From Dysgonomonas sp. UBA7710 (GTDB lineage: Bacteria; Bacteroidota; Bacteroidia; Bacteroidales; Dysgonomonadaceae): a DNA stretch of 64,000 nt. Positions within the stretch are counted from its first letter, which is position 1. Each line of letters starts with the position of its first letter. Location of the stretch: the NCBI RefSeq assembly GCF_002482385.1, contig NZ_DLFW01000035.1, forward strand, positions 77,128 through 141,127, written 5' to 3'. A program made the position numbers and the translations under genes. Positions 16,520 to 25,708 of the stretch are shown here, one piece after another. The notes below the pieces were generated by a model that was given only the letters and a program-made list of their open reading frames with translations, searched no databases and was not told the origin of the DNA.

Positions 16520-17860
16520 TTATTGTTTGGAAACAAGGAAGACCTGATGCCCTGTCTTCAGGGTAACTTTTGGAGTTCTTACTTTTTTGGCGAAATAACC
16601 CGAAATACCCTGTACCACGCCACGGCTTAAATCAGCAGCAACCTGTTGTCCGGCATTCTGCGTAAGCATTATACTTGTTCCTGAAGTCTGGCTCATATTA
16701 CCCGCCATTTCGGTTAGGGCGTTCATTTCGGGCGAATATGGAACGTATAAACCTTGCTGTCCGTCCAAATCGTAAATGGTAATGTCAACCGGGATGATGT
16801 TGCCCTCTAATTCAATGGATGTTATTTTTAGCTGTAAACGTCCTCCGTGAAATTTGGCATTCGCCGTTACAATCGTCCCTTTGGGAATGGTTCGGTTAGG
16901 TGTTTTAGCAGGTTCCAATAAACGCAGCCTTACGCCTGTTTCCCCGATAACAGTCTGCGTTTCGTGAACGCAGGCTTTAATACTGTTTTTCGGCTGCACT
17001 GTTTGCTCAGTAGAACCAGCAGTATAAAACCCACGATTTTTTGTTTCGCTCCAATCGGCTAAAAAAGCACTGTCGCTTGGCTCACGGTACAGGGCTGATA
17101 CGGTGTTTTTCTTTGTAGGGGTAAAAGCTACAAAATGCTCTTTTTGATTAGCACCCGAAGCCTTTGATGCTGTACCATTAGTTTGAGGTGCTTCTCCTGT
17201 GTTCGCAGTACCTTGTGGAAGATACTTTGCCGCCATCTGATAGGATTTCTCCATCAGGGCAAGCTGGTCATTAACAGTAACGGGTTTAGGTACATCTTTC
17301 TCTGCTAATCGTTCTTTCAATTCGTCCAATTGCCTGCGTAGTTCCGTTGTTTCCGAATTTTCACTCTGATAAAATGACCCTAATGTACTTTGCGCATTTC
17401 TGTAGCTGCTCAACGCTGGACTACCGTTTCTTACCGAACTTTTACTATTACCATAGCCGTTATTTTCATCTTCGTCAGAAAATTGTTCGTCAGTCGGCTC
17501 ATCTTTATCTTCCGTATCCCAATAGTGAGAAAGCGTAGCTAAAGAATTTCGCTTTTCCTGTTCTTTTCGTTCGAGCATTTCCTGTTCGTAAGCCTTGCCC
17601 TTGTCGGCAGGCATTCCTGCACCCGTTGCCTGTGGAACTGCATCGTTAAGCCCTACGTTTTCAATTGCCTTTTTATCTTCAGACGGTTTAAATATGAGGT
17701 ACATACAACCTAAGAAGACAACTGCCATTAAGCCAAAAATGAGTGGCTTTTTGAGCTTTTCGGCTTTGTTCTGTGTACCATCTTGCAGTACATCAGCAGT
17801 TGATGTCGGGTTTCCCTCTGTTACCCGAACAACCGATTTTTTGTTCTCATTTTCTTTCAT
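16520..17860 (-). CDS. traM: Conjugal transfer protein TraM (VirB10-like)
   Basis: 446 aa. A short cytoplasmic N-terminus, one membrane helix (about 38-58, PLIFGLMAVVFLGCMYLIF), a low-complexity periplasmic linker with a coiled segment (ELRRQLDELKERLAEKD), and a C-terminal beta domain (SIKACVHETQTVIGETGVRL, IPKGTIVTANAKF) typical of TraM. It should span the envelope and couple the inner complex to TraN. Its start overlaps the end of traL. Confidence 0.9.
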   Translation of the reverse strand: MKENENKKSVVRVTEGNPTSTADVLQDGTQNKAEKLKKPLIFGLMAVVFLGCMYLIFKPSEDKKAIENVGLNDAVPQATGAGMPADKGKAYEQEMLERKEQEKRNSLATLSHYWDTEDKDEPTDEQFSDEDENNGYGNSKSSVRNGSPALSSYRNAQSTLGSFYQSENSETTELRRQLDELKERLAEKDVPKPVTVNDQLALMEKSYQMAAKYLPQGTANTGEAPQTNGTASKASGANQKEHFVAFTPTKKNTVSALYREPSDSAFLADWSETKNRGFYTAGSTEQTVQPKNSIKACVHETQTVIGETGVRLRLLEPAKTPNRTIPKGTIVTANAKFHGGRLQLKITSIELEGNIIPVDITIYDLDGQQGLYVPYSPEMNALTEMAGNMSQTSGTSIMLTQNAGQQVAADLSRGVVQGISGYFAKKVRTPKVTLKTGHQVFLVSKQ

Positions 17861-18134
17861 AAATCCTATTTTTTAAAATTGTTGATACTGTGTCCTGCAA
17901 CCTTGCTGGACTTTCATTTTTTTTGAGAATAGGGTTTTCGATATGCCTGATGTTGATGGCATCATTGGGCTTACCTGTATCGTACACTACTTTGCCGATA
18001 ACCCCTGCGGTAAGCAAGAGATAACCCACAAAAAAATACAGGGTATATTGATGCTGTTTACGAACTGGCAATGCCTGCCAATGTTCGTCCAGCTTATCGA
18101 AATACCTATCCATATTTGCTCTTAATTTTTTCAT
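17847..18134 (-). CDS. traL: Conjugal transfer protein TraL
   Basis: 95 aa from the ATG at 18132-18134; a longer reading would add 31 unlikely basic residues and overlap the preceding gene. One membrane helix in the middle (YTLYFFVGYLLLTAGVIGKVVY). Small TraL/DUF3989-like proteins lie at this place between traK and traM in Bacteroidota transfer operons. The stop overlaps the traM start by 14 bases, pointing to coupling. Confidence 0.75.
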   Translation of the reverse strand: MKKLRANMDRYFDKLDEHWQALPVRKQHQYTLYFFVGYLLLTAGVIGKVVYDTGKPNDAINIRHIENPILKKNESPARLQDTVSTILKNRIYERK

Positions 18135-18153
18135 AGCCTTACTATTTCTGTTG

Positions 18154-18582
18154 TTATAGCTTGAAACGCTTAGGACTTTTCCCTGCTTTTTGCTTCGGCT
18201 CATCCTTGACCAATGCGACCGCTTCAACTGCTTTGGGTACGGATATTATAGACAGGTTTGTCAGCTCCGACTTTTTCAGCAGTTGCCCAAAACCGTCCGT
18301 CTTTATTACGTCCATTCTGTTAAGAGAGAATTTGCCGTTCAGGTATTTTACCCACATATTGCATTCTACACGAGGCTTATTTTCTCCCGACCATTGCAGG
18401 TAGCCAGTCAATAACAAGTCCTGCTTAGGCAGGCTGTCTGCACCTTTTTGGCAGTTTTCAAGATATTCGCTGATGCTATCTTTTAGCTTTCCAGCATACG
18501 CACCCTGCGTATGGAAATAGCCGTTGTATCCTTTTTCAGTAAGGATTTTTGCGAATGTGTTTAAATCTGATAATGCTTCCAT
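18154..18582 (-). CDS. Hypothetical protein inserted between traK and traL
   Basis: 142 aa, soluble, beginning MEALSDLNTFAKILTEKGYN and ending with a lysine-rich tail. A central part reads like a small alpha/beta domain (LLLTGYLQWSGENKPRVECNMWVKYL). I recognise no family. It is in line with tight spacing (11 bases to traK, 19 to traL), so it is transcribed with the transfer genes. It is not one of the named CTnDOT tra genes and may be lineage-specific. Confidence 0.6.
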   Translation of the reverse strand: MEALSDLNTFAKILTEKGYNGYFHTQGAYAGKLKDSISEYLENCQKGADSLPKQDLLLTGYLQWSGENKPRVECNMWVKYLNGKFSLNRMDVIKTDGFGQLLKKSELTNLSIISVPKAVEAVALVKDEPKQKAGKSPKRFKL

Positions 18583-18592
18583 AAGATTTGTT

Positions 18593-19216
18593 TTAGCGTT
18601 CGATAACTTCGATATCCCTGTTTTCTACGACTGCAAACTTTTCGATATTGAAACCCTGCGGGTTGTTGTCTGAGCGAACAGAGTTCACGAGATAGCAAGA
18701 GGTAATCAGATTACGCTTGGTTACATTGCTCGAACGAATGATGAATTGTTTGGCATAGGTTCGCACCGCATACGGATAGTTATCGAAATTGCACACAACA
18801 CTATCCACCTCTATGCGTTGTTGTACGTTCCCCGAAATAATACGACTGTAGTAACCCTTTTCCGTTAAATCTTTGTAATAATCAAAAGCACTTTTGTCTG
18901 CAAGGTTAAAAGCCCTGCTCATATTGCTTTCGATGGCGTTCTTATCGGGAGCGAGCGTAAAGAATAGTTCGTGAAAACGTCTGACGTGTTCCCTCGCCTC
19001 AACCGGGCGGTTGATGCTTGCATCCTGGGATAAAGCAAGCATTAAAGATTTACCGTTATCCAGTACATAAATTTTTTGGCGTTGTTCTTCTGCAAAGCGG
19101 TAGGACTGCCATACGGCATATCCTACCACGCCAATGCAGAGAACCGCAAACACAATGGCATACAAACGTATCTGCCTAAAGCTGTTTTCGATATTTCTTA
19201 GCGTTTTAAATTCCAT
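18593..19216 (-). CDS. traK: Conjugal transfer protein TraK (VirB8-like)
   Basis: 207 aa. Short cytoplasmic N-terminus starting MEFKTLRNIENSFRQIRLYA, one membrane helix (about 17-36) and a periplasmic alpha/beta domain containing EAREHVRRFHELFFTLAPD, the TraK signature area. Expected inner-membrane scaffold of the secretion channel. 19 bases after traJ. Confidence 0.9.
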   Translation of the reverse strand: MEFKTLRNIENSFRQIRLYAIVFAVLCIGVVGYAVWQSYRFAEEQRQKIYVLDNGKSLMLALSQDASINRPVEAREHVRRFHELFFTLAPDKNAIESNMSRAFNLADKSAFDYYKDLTEKGYYSRIISGNVQQRIEVDSVVCNFDNYPYAVRTYAKQFIIRSSNVTKRNLITSCYLVNSVRSDNNPQGFNIEKFAVVENRDIEVIER

Positions 19217-19235
19217 TTTTTTAATGATTAATTGT

Positions 19236-20231
19236 TTATTTGTTCATTAGCTTTCCGCCAATATTTCCAACCGTAGAACCCGCACCAGCTCCGGCGATGT
19301 TTCCGGTTTTCATTGCAGCTTGATTTACATTTCGGGTAAAGTTTCCTGCGCCTCCGGCTTGGATTACCCAACCTGTTACGGTCGGTATCGTGAAGTACCC
19401 GATGATGCCTATAATCATAAAAATGATGTACACCGTATTGCTGGTATCGGGAATGAAGGTGGGGTCAGCCAGCATTGCTATATCCCTTTCCAATATGAGA
19501 GATTGTATTCTTGCCAACATCGAGCTGAACAAATCCGAAACGGGAAGCCACAGGTAAACACTAACATATCGGGTCAGCCATTGCGTGAGCGTGGACTGAA
19601 AACCATCCCATACGCTTATCGCAAAGGCTATCGGCCCGAGTATGGATAAGACTATGAGGAAAAATGTTCGTATGGTATCAATAACCAAAGCAGCCGCCTG
19701 AAAAAGTATTTCCAGCAAATTGCGGAACCAATCTTTTATGGCTTTTTCTATCTTGTAGGCTTGCCTGTCCATATACATTCCCGCCATTGTTCCAATGTCG
19801 GAGGGCGACCAGCCCAATTCGTCCAGCTTTTTATCAAACTCTTCATCTGATACCATATAAGCGGTTTCGGGATTTCTGACCATTGCCTCGTATTCCAATT
19901 GGTCTTTCTGCTGTTGGAGCTTATTCAGGTCAAGCACCTGGTCTTCAAGTATGGCGTGTGTTCCTGTAACCACCGGACTTAATACCGCATTGATAGTTCC
20001 TAATACTATAGTTGGGAAAAACATAATGCAAAGCCCCAAAGCGAATGGACGTAACAGCGGGAACATATCAATAGGTTCGGCACGGCTTAACGCCTGCCAA
20101 ACCTTTAATGCCACATAGAACAACGCACCCAATCCCGCAAGACCTTTAGCCACTGCCGCCATATCTCCGGCAAGTGGCATCATATCATCATAGAGTGAAC
20201 GTAAGAGTTCGTGAAGATTATCCCATTCCAT
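19236..20231 (-). CDS. traJ: Conjugal transfer protein TraJ (VirB6-like)
   Basis: 331 aa polytopic membrane protein with about six helices, including LRPFALGLCIMFFPTIVLGTI and FLIVLSILGPIAFAISVWDG, and the TraJ-typical WLTRYVSVYLWLPVSDLF. Inner-membrane channel component. The C-terminus is glycine-rich. Separated from traI by two bases. Confidence 0.9.
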   Translation of the reverse strand: MEWDNLHELLRSLYDDMMPLAGDMAAVAKGLAGLGALFYVALKVWQALSRAEPIDMFPLLRPFALGLCIMFFPTIVLGTINAVLSPVVTGTHAILEDQVLDLNKLQQQKDQLEYEAMVRNPETAYMVSDEEFDKKLDELGWSPSDIGTMAGMYMDRQAYKIEKAIKDWFRNLLEILFQAAALVIDTIRTFFLIVLSILGPIAFAISVWDGFQSTLTQWLTRYVSVYLWLPVSDLFSSMLARIQSLILERDIAMLADPTFIPDTSNTVYIIFMIIGIIGYFTIPTVTGWVIQAGGAGNFTRNVNQAAMKTGNIAGAGAGSTVGNIGGKLMNK

Positions 20232-20233
20232 TT

Positions 20234-20866
20234 TTACCAGTATTTTTGGTTAGCAGTTCCATAGAGTTCAAGCACTCTTTTGGCATCATTTTTCTTTTTC
20301 GCTCTCAGGTAGCTGACAGAAATATTCTTATTGGTGTAATAGCGTACAAGGCTATGGTAGTCCTTTACTTCTTTGTACACACGGTCAATAATATCCATAC
20401 GCTCCTTGTCGTTCAGAGAAAGGCTTGATGCTGTTACAATCTGTTTGAGTTCTTTCAGCAGTTCTGTACTTTCATTCAGCAACGCTGAATAACCGTTACC
20501 GATAGCTACCAATTCCTGCGGCGAAAAATTGGGGTCGTTCATCATCTTGCCGAAATTTTGCACATACATTTCGGACACATCGCCTACCAGCAAAACCGTT
20601 TGCTGTACTTTGCGGGCATCTTTCACAAGGTTGTTGATGGCTTTAAGCTTGTCGTAGTATTCTTTACCTTGCTCATACACTTTCTTTACCTCGTTGAAGT
20701 TCTTAATCACATTACTCACGGTAGAGGAAGTCTGTACGATTTCGTTTGCACTATTGAGAATACCCGATGCCAGGTTTGTAGGGTCGGTTACTACCCATTG
20801 GGCTTTTGCTGACGGTACTACGGCAAGCATTAGTGCCGTACACACCAGATACAATACTTTTTTCAT
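20234..20866 (-). CDS. traI: Conjugal transfer protein TraI (DUF4141)
   Basis: 210 aa with a signal peptide (MKKVLYLVCTALMLAVVPSAKA) and a helical, coiled body (IVQTSSTVSNVIKNFNEVKKVYEQ) typical of DUF4141 TraI; resembles VirB5-type periplasmic proteins in place and size. Probably a minor pilus or channel part. 27 bases after traG. Confidence 0.85.
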   Translation of the reverse strand: MKKVLYLVCTALMLAVVPSAKAQWVVTDPTNLASGILNSANEIVQTSSTVSNVIKNFNEVKKVYEQGKEYYDKLKAINNLVKDARKVQQTVLLVGDVSEMYVQNFGKMMNDPNFSPQELVAIGNGYSALLNESTELLKELKQIVTASSLSLNDKERMDIIDRVYKEVKDYHSLVRYYTNKNISVSYLRAKKKNDAKRVLELYGTANQKYW

Positions 20867-20893
20867 TGTTTCTGAATTTTAAATTGTTAATGA

Positions 20894-23398
20894 CTATTGA
20901 TTTGCCTTGTCACGCCTTTGCATAGAGATATGCTTGATGGCGAGTTCGACGTTACCGTCCAGCTCTTGGGCGAGCTGCATCACTTCCATTTTTTCGGTTT
21001 CTTCAGTGGTGTAGGCTAAGTATTCTTCGAGACTTACTTCGGTGGCATAGACTGCCGAGTTCGTACCACCTAAACCTATCCACACTTCTTTGTAAAGCCG
21101 TGAAGCGTCGTTGTTCATATTGATGGAAAGCACCTGACCTTTTTCTTTATCTGTAAGTCCCAACATTGCCTGTATATCATCAAACTTGTTCATATACTTG
21201 CGTTGGTCTAATAGGATTTTACAGTCGGAATTATTGATGATACTTTCTTTGACAATGGGCGACTGGATGATGTCGTCAACCTCCTGCGTTACGACAATTG
21301 CTTCTCCAAAAAACTTCCTTACAGTTTTAAATAGGTACTTGATGTATTCAGCCATACCTTCTTTGGCAATCGCTTTCCACGCTTCTTCAATCAGAATGAG
21401 CTTTCGGATACCTTTAAGTCGCCTCATCTTGTTGATGAAGACTTCCATAATGATGATGGTAACTATAGGAAAGAGGATTTTGTGGTCTTTAATTGCATCA
21501 ATTTCAAACACAATAAAGCGTTTGGAAAGCAGGTCTAACTGCTTATCGGAGTTCAACAGATAATCGTACTCGCCACCTTTGTAGTAGGGTTCGAGAACGT
21601 TTAAAAAATTGGCGATGTCAAAGTCTTTTTCCCTTACCTGTTTTTCTTCGAGTACCTTACGGTAGTCGCCTTTTACATACTCATAGAAACCATTGAATGA
21701 CGGATAAATATCGTCCTGTTTGATACGTTCGATGTAACCGCTTACAGCATTTGACAATGCTACTTCTTCCGAACGGGTTGGCGGTTCATCGTCACGCTTC
21801 CAAAGCGTAAGTATCAAGGTCTTGATACTTTCACGCTTTTCGATGTCGAAAACACCATCGTCCGTATAGAAAGGATTAAAGGCAATCGGGTTGTCTTCAG
21901 TATAAGTGAAGTAAACGCCGTCTTCGCCTCTGGTCTTTCCTTTGATAAGTTCGCACAAACCCTGATAGGAATTACCTGTATCTACGAGCAGAACGTGAGC
22001 GCCCTGCTCGTAATATTGTCTTACCATATGGTTTGTGAAGAACGATTTTCCCGAACCAGATGGCCCCAAAATAAATTTGTTGCGGTTCGTGATAATCCCA
22101 CGTTTCATTGGCAAATCCGATATATCCAAATGGATAGGCTTTCCGGTCAAGCGGTCAGCCATTTTAATGCCGAACGGAGAGGGCGAATTATGGTAGTTGG
22201 TTTCTTCCGTGAAGAAGCACAAAGCAGGTTCGATAAAAGTGTAAAAACTTTCCTCACTCGGAAAATCGCCAGCATTGCCCGGCATTCCTGCCCAATACAA
22301 AGTGGCTACGTCCGTAGTGTTGTGTCTGGGCTTACACTCCATTAGTGCCAACGCACTACCGCAATCGTTCTTCAACTGTTTCAATTCGGCAGGGTCTTCC
22401 GACCACGCCATAATGTTGAAGTGCGCCCTTATGGAAGACAGCCCGAAGCTGTGGGCTTCGTTCAGGTACTTTTCTATCCACTCTTTGTTGATTTGGTTAG
22501 CCCTGCTATACCTTGCCAGCGAGTGCATATTCCTTGCGGACTTTTCAAACTTTTGCAGGTTGTCTTCGCTGTTATCTAAAAACAAATATTGGTTGTAGAT
22601 ATGGTTACAGCTAAGGAGTAGTCCCACAGGAGCGGCGAACGATAAACGGCAATCGCTCCGGTCGGTAGATAGTTTTTCAAAACGGGTATCAGCCGATACC
22701 GTTCCAGGCAAATCGTCCGTATCGGACAAAGTGTGCAGGCTCAATCTTTTGTTCCCTATACGGACTTCTTCTGTTCCGAGTGCGATGTCCTGCATCGGTG
22801 TTCCGCTTTCCCTTGACAGGGTTAGGTATTGTTCCAACAATCCCTGCTTTTCGTCTGTTCCGATAATGTCGTCTTCAGTAAGGCGTTGCAGGGTTATGAA
22901 ACCACTATCGTTCACGATACGCTCAAATTGAGCGACTGCCTCCATAAAACGGTGTATCGTTTCCTTGTTCCTGATTTCCTTTGGTATCAGCGTACCTTTG
23001 CAAAGCGAACTGAAGTTGCTTTGCATACGCATTCTTTCCTTTGTGGTCTTGGTAAGGAACAGGTAACAATAATGGTTAAGGAATGGTCGCTCATTAAAAT
23101 GGCGTTGGTAGGATTTAGCCAAAAAACTTTGGTCTTCCTTTGCTAAATCGGGAGCGTAGCTTTCCTTGATGTACCAATCCTGTTTATGGATAACCGTAAA
23201 ATCGGGCAAAGTTTTGATAGCCTTGTGCCAGGCGGAATGAATGGCTTCATATTCCGCAGAAGCTACCGTAAACAGTTCCGGCAAACGCACTTCAAAGCAG
23301 GCAGTAATGTCTGCATCTTTGGAAAGGATGCAGTTGTTTTCTACTGCCAACAAAGGAAATTTGTTTTCCAGCGTTGTTGTCTTTGAAACGTTTCTCAT
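20894..23398 (-). CDS. traG: TraG conjugation ATPase (VirB4-like)
   Basis: 834 aa. N-terminal VirB4-type region, then a Walker A motif LGPSGSGKSFFTNHMV at about residue 445 and a Walker B segment KLILIEEAWKAIAKEG around 655-670, followed by VTQEVDDIIQS. This is the cytoplasmic ATPase that powers assembly and transfer. The start overlaps the traF stop by four bases (ATGA type), so translation is coupled. Confidence 0.95.
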   Translation of the reverse strand: MRNVSKTTTLENKFPLLAVENNCILSKDADITACFEVRLPELFTVASAEYEAIHSAWHKAIKTLPDFTVIHKQDWYIKESYAPDLAKEDQSFLAKSYQRHFNERPFLNHYCYLFLTKTTKERMRMQSNFSSLCKGTLIPKEIRNKETIHRFMEAVAQFERIVNDSGFITLQRLTEDDIIGTDEKQGLLEQYLTLSRESGTPMQDIALGTEEVRIGNKRLSLHTLSDTDDLPGTVSADTRFEKLSTDRSDCRLSFAAPVGLLLSCNHIYNQYLFLDNSEDNLQKFEKSARNMHSLARYSRANQINKEWIEKYLNEAHSFGLSSIRAHFNIMAWSEDPAELKQLKNDCGSALALMECKPRHNTTDVATLYWAGMPGNAGDFPSEESFYTFIEPALCFFTEETNYHNSPSPFGIKMADRLTGKPIHLDISDLPMKRGIITNRNKFILGPSGSGKSFFTNHMVRQYYEQGAHVLLVDTGNSYQGLCELIKGKTRGEDGVYFTYTEDNPIAFNPFYTDDGVFDIEKRESIKTLILTLWKRDDEPPTRSEEVALSNAVSGYIERIKQDDIYPSFNGFYEYVKGDYRKVLEEKQVREKDFDIANFLNVLEPYYKGGEYDYLLNSDKQLDLLSKRFIVFEIDAIKDHKILFPIVTIIIMEVFINKMRRLKGIRKLILIEEAWKAIAKEGMAEYIKYLFKTVRKFFGEAIVVTQEVDDIIQSPIVKESIINNSDCKILLDQRKYMNKFDDIQAMLGLTDKEKGQVLSINMNNDASRLYKEVWIGLGGTNSAVYATEVSLEEYLAYTTEETEKMEVMQLAQELDGNVELAIKHISMQRRDKANQ

Positions 23399-23727
23399 AG
23401 GGCATTCGATTTAGGAGTGAATTTTAAATAGCGGTGTACAGGCTTGCGACAAATGATGTATCGGGGATGTCTTTTATTTGCCCCGATTTTCATTAGCCCG
23501 TGTTCACCATACTTCCTGTTGAGTGAAAAGGTCTGCCACACAATAAGCGAAGCACCGCCTGCTCCGAGGAACAGGCAGATGTAGGAGTTTACGCCTGCCA
23601 TATACAGTATCATCACAAGGATGAGCGTACCGAGCAGTCCGCCAGCGAAGATGAACAGGTATTGTGCCTTCAGCCCTTTAAATTCCACTGTTCTGCCAAT
23701 GCCTTTGTTTATGTTGTAACTGTTCAT
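23395..23727 (-). CDS. traF: Conjugal transfer protein TraF (DUF4133)
   Basis: 110 aa from the ATG at 23725-23727; the longer reading would run into traE and adds unlikely sequence. Starts MNSYNINKGIGRTVEFKGLK, with two membrane helices (YLFIFAGGLLGTLILVMIL and SYICLFLGAGGASLIVWQTF). This is the DUF4133/TraF pattern, VirB3-like in place and topology. Confidence 0.9.
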   Translation of the reverse strand: MNSYNINKGIGRTVEFKGLKAQYLFIFAGGLLGTLILVMILYMAGVNSYICLFLGAGGASLIVWQTFSLNRKYGEHGLMKIGANKRHPRYIICRKPVHRYLKFTPKSNAL

Positions 23728-23738
23728 AAAGCAAAGGA

Positions 23739-24044
23739 TTAAAGGAAGAATGAACGCAGGATGGTAGCCGCTACGATTAAGAAGATACACGCACCGAACC
23801 AGCTTGCCGCAGTCTTCGATGTGTCAGGGTCGCCACTACTGAATTTGTTGTACACCTTAACACCTCCGATTAACCCCACGACCGCACCGATGGCGTAAAT
23901 TAATTGGGTTGCGGGGTCGAAATAAGACGTTACCATTTGGGTAGCCTCGTTGATGCCTGCCGAGCCGTTTCCCTGTGCAAACACACCAATTGCTGACAGC
24001 ATAGCCGCTGCCGTCAGCAAAACTTTTTTTCTTTGTTTTTCCAT
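23739..24044 (-). CDS. traE: Conjugal transfer protein TraE (DUF4134)
   Basis: 101 aa with a signal peptide ending near VFAQG and two membrane helices (IYAIGAVVGLIGGVKVY, ACIFLIVAATILRSFF). This is DUF4134/TraE, VirB2-like (pilin-type) in size and topology. First gene of the leftward transfer operon; phased GGC repeats sit about 90-130 bases upstream of its ATG. Confidence 0.9.
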   Translation of the reverse strand: MEKQRKKVLLTAAAMLSAIGVFAQGNGSAGINEATQMVTSYFDPATQLIYAIGAVVGLIGGVKVYNKFSSGDPDTSKTAASWFGACIFLIVAATILRSFFL

Positions 24045-24136
24045 AATTGAAACACATTAATTTGTTACTGTTTATCCCGCACCTTGCGAGTTTTCGGGAC
24101 AAATGTCTTATGGAAAAAGAGGTGTTATAAGAATGT

Positions 24137-24179
24137 GGCAGTCAAAGGAAGTGTTTGGCTGTGAGTGGCTTTTGGGGTG
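24137..24179. promoter_or_regulatory. 10-base-phased GGC repeats upstream of traE
   Basis: GGC (or GGA/GTG) at 24137, 24147, 24157, 24167 and 24177, each 10 bases apart, with filler AGTCAAA and AGTGTTT as at the other sites. The intergenic stretch 24045-24301 between traE and the divergent cargo holds no other feature I can name. Probable operator of the tra operon. Confidence 0.65.
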
Positions 24180-24301
24180 GAAATCTTTAGGGCAGAAGCA
24201 CTAATAACCAGATGCTTTTTATGCAATTAACAGTTGGTTCAATGCAACTTTTAAATTACATTTGTACATTCATAATAAAGTTAATTTTAATCATTTTTGA
24301 G

Positions 24302-24517
24302 ATGAAGATATCAGGCAGACATATTGGAGAAATGCTGAAGGAAGCCAGAGAACAAAGGCAATTAACTCAAGAACAATTAGCTCAAAAAGTAGGTAAGAAA
24401 AGGAGTTATATTTCTAAGGTCGAAACTGATTATGGAAATAATATCAAACTTCAAACCCTTAAAGAGATAGTAGAAAAAGGATTTGACGGTACGGTTAAAA
24501 TTAATTTGGAACTCTGA
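24302..24517 (+). CDS. XRE-family helix-turn-helix regulator of cargo B
   Basis: 71 aa from the ATG at 24302-24304; the upstream extension is hydrophobic and unlikely. A complete Cro/C1 domain: IGEMLKEAREQRQLTQEQLA, VGKKRSYISKVETDYGNN. First gene of a rightward cassette, seven bases before the next one, so it probably represses the defence-like genes behind it until needed. Confidence 0.85.
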   Translation: MKISGRHIGEMLKEAREQRQLTQEQLAQKVGKKRSYISKVETDYGNNIKLQTLKEIVEKGFDGTVKINLEL

Positions 24518-24524
24518 TTTGTAT

Positions 24525-25421
24525 ATGGATAAATTATTAAAGAATGCTTTTAAAATGCAAATTCAATCCAAAGAAGGATTTGAGTTCGAAGAATTTATTG
24601 ATGAACTGTTTCTTTTGAAATATGGCGTCGATAACTATACGCCCATCAGAAGGAATAAGGATAAAGGCAATGACGGTACTATTTTACCCGAACAAAAAAT
24701 ATTGGCTTGTTACGCACCAAGAAAATATAACAAAACTGATTTTGAAACGAAAGTTTTAGGGGCAACAAACAAAGAAGGAGATTTTGAAAAATATCAGAAA
24801 AACTGGAAAGACAAATTTCCAAATTGGGAAATGTATGTAAATCACGAAGTATCGCCGGAGCAGTTTACGTTAATTCAGGATTTGGACGGTAATACTTCGA
24901 TAAAGGGCATAGACCAAATCCTTTCAACTATTGATGAGCTTGTATCAAGTAAAAAGCGAAAACTTGCAGCCTATTTGGGTATTGAAAACTTCTTTATTCA
25001 GGACTATATTCAAGACATCATTAACGATTTGTTGAATGCTTCCAGTGAAGAAGATAAGGCTTTGCATTTTGACAGAAAATCATTAGTTCCCCCTCAACAG
25101 AAAATTGAACTCAATTTTGCGCAGGAAGATTGGGACGGGATGAACTCGGAAATGGTATTGGTTATGGAGGAATTTAATACAATTACCAATATACTTTCGG
25201 GGTATAATGACGATGAAATCAATACGCTGAAAAGAAGGATTATAAACGATTACAATAAACTTTCAGGAAGTTTTAAGGAGAGGTTATATAATCTGACTGA
25301 CCAATATACAACGGCATATGGAAACATTAAAGACGATGAATATGTGAAATGCGTAAAATCTATTCTGCTGTATATGTTTGAACAGTGTTTAATAGGTAGA
25401 AAAACAGAAAATGAACTATGA
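24525..25421 (+). CDS. Nuclease-like effector of an ABC-three-component-type system
   Basis: 298 aa from the ATG at 24525 (a start 42 bases earlier would overlap the XRE gene). The N-terminal ~90 residues look like a PD-(D/E)xK nuclease: GFEFEEFIDELF, RRNKDKGNDGTI and ILACYAPRK. The C-terminal half is helical (SEMVLVMEEFNTITNILSGY), as in the shared tail of ABC-3C effectors. The next gene starts within its stop codon (ATGA). Role inferred from neighbours and the motif; the lysine of the PD-(D/E)xK core is not certain. Confidence 0.6.
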   Translation: MDKLLKNAFKMQIQSKEGFEFEEFIDELFLLKYGVDNYTPIRRNKDKGNDGTILPEQKILACYAPRKYNKTDFETKVLGATNKEGDFEKYQKNWKDKFPNWEMYVNHEVSPEQFTLIQDLDGNTSIKGIDQILSTIDELVSSKKRKLAAYLGIENFFIQDYIQDIINDLLNASSEEDKALHFDRKSLVPPQQKIELNFAQEDWDGMNSEMVLVMEEFNTITNILSGYNDDEINTLKRRIINDYNKLSGSFKERLYNLTDQYTTAYGNIKDDEYVKCVKSILLYMFEQCLIGRKTENEL

Positions 25422-25708
25422 TATTACCACAGCCGGAAAGCAATCTTAAAACCAACCTTATGGTATTGGGGGCGGATATTATAAGTATTATGGGCAATTC
25501 TCCATTTAAAAACAAATATGCCATCGTTGATGATATAATGAATAAGTTTTTAAACAGGGATAAAGATAGAACGCCCGACCTTTTTCTATATGCTTTGACA
25601 TTTTTGCATACGATTGGTAGTATTGAGAAAAAAGGGTATAAAATCAAATTAGTGAAGAAGGAAATCCAAGAGGAAAATCAAACAAGTTTATTCGACAATG
25701 TTAATTAA
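25418..25708 (+). CDS. Middle-component-like small protein of the ABC-3C set
   Basis: 96 aa. Starts MILPQPESNLKTNLMVLGAD, then YAIVDDIMNKFLNRDKDRTPDLFLYALTFL is represented by the helical piece DLFLYALTFLHTIG. This fits the small winged-helix-like middle component that links effector and ATPase in ABC-three-component systems. Overlaps the gene before by four bases and the gene after by 11. Confidence 0.6.
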   Translation: MILPQPESNLKTNLMVLGADIISIMGNSPFKNKYAIVDDIMNKFLNRDKDRTPDLFLYALTFLHTIGSIEKKGYKIKLVKKEIQEENQTSLFDNVN

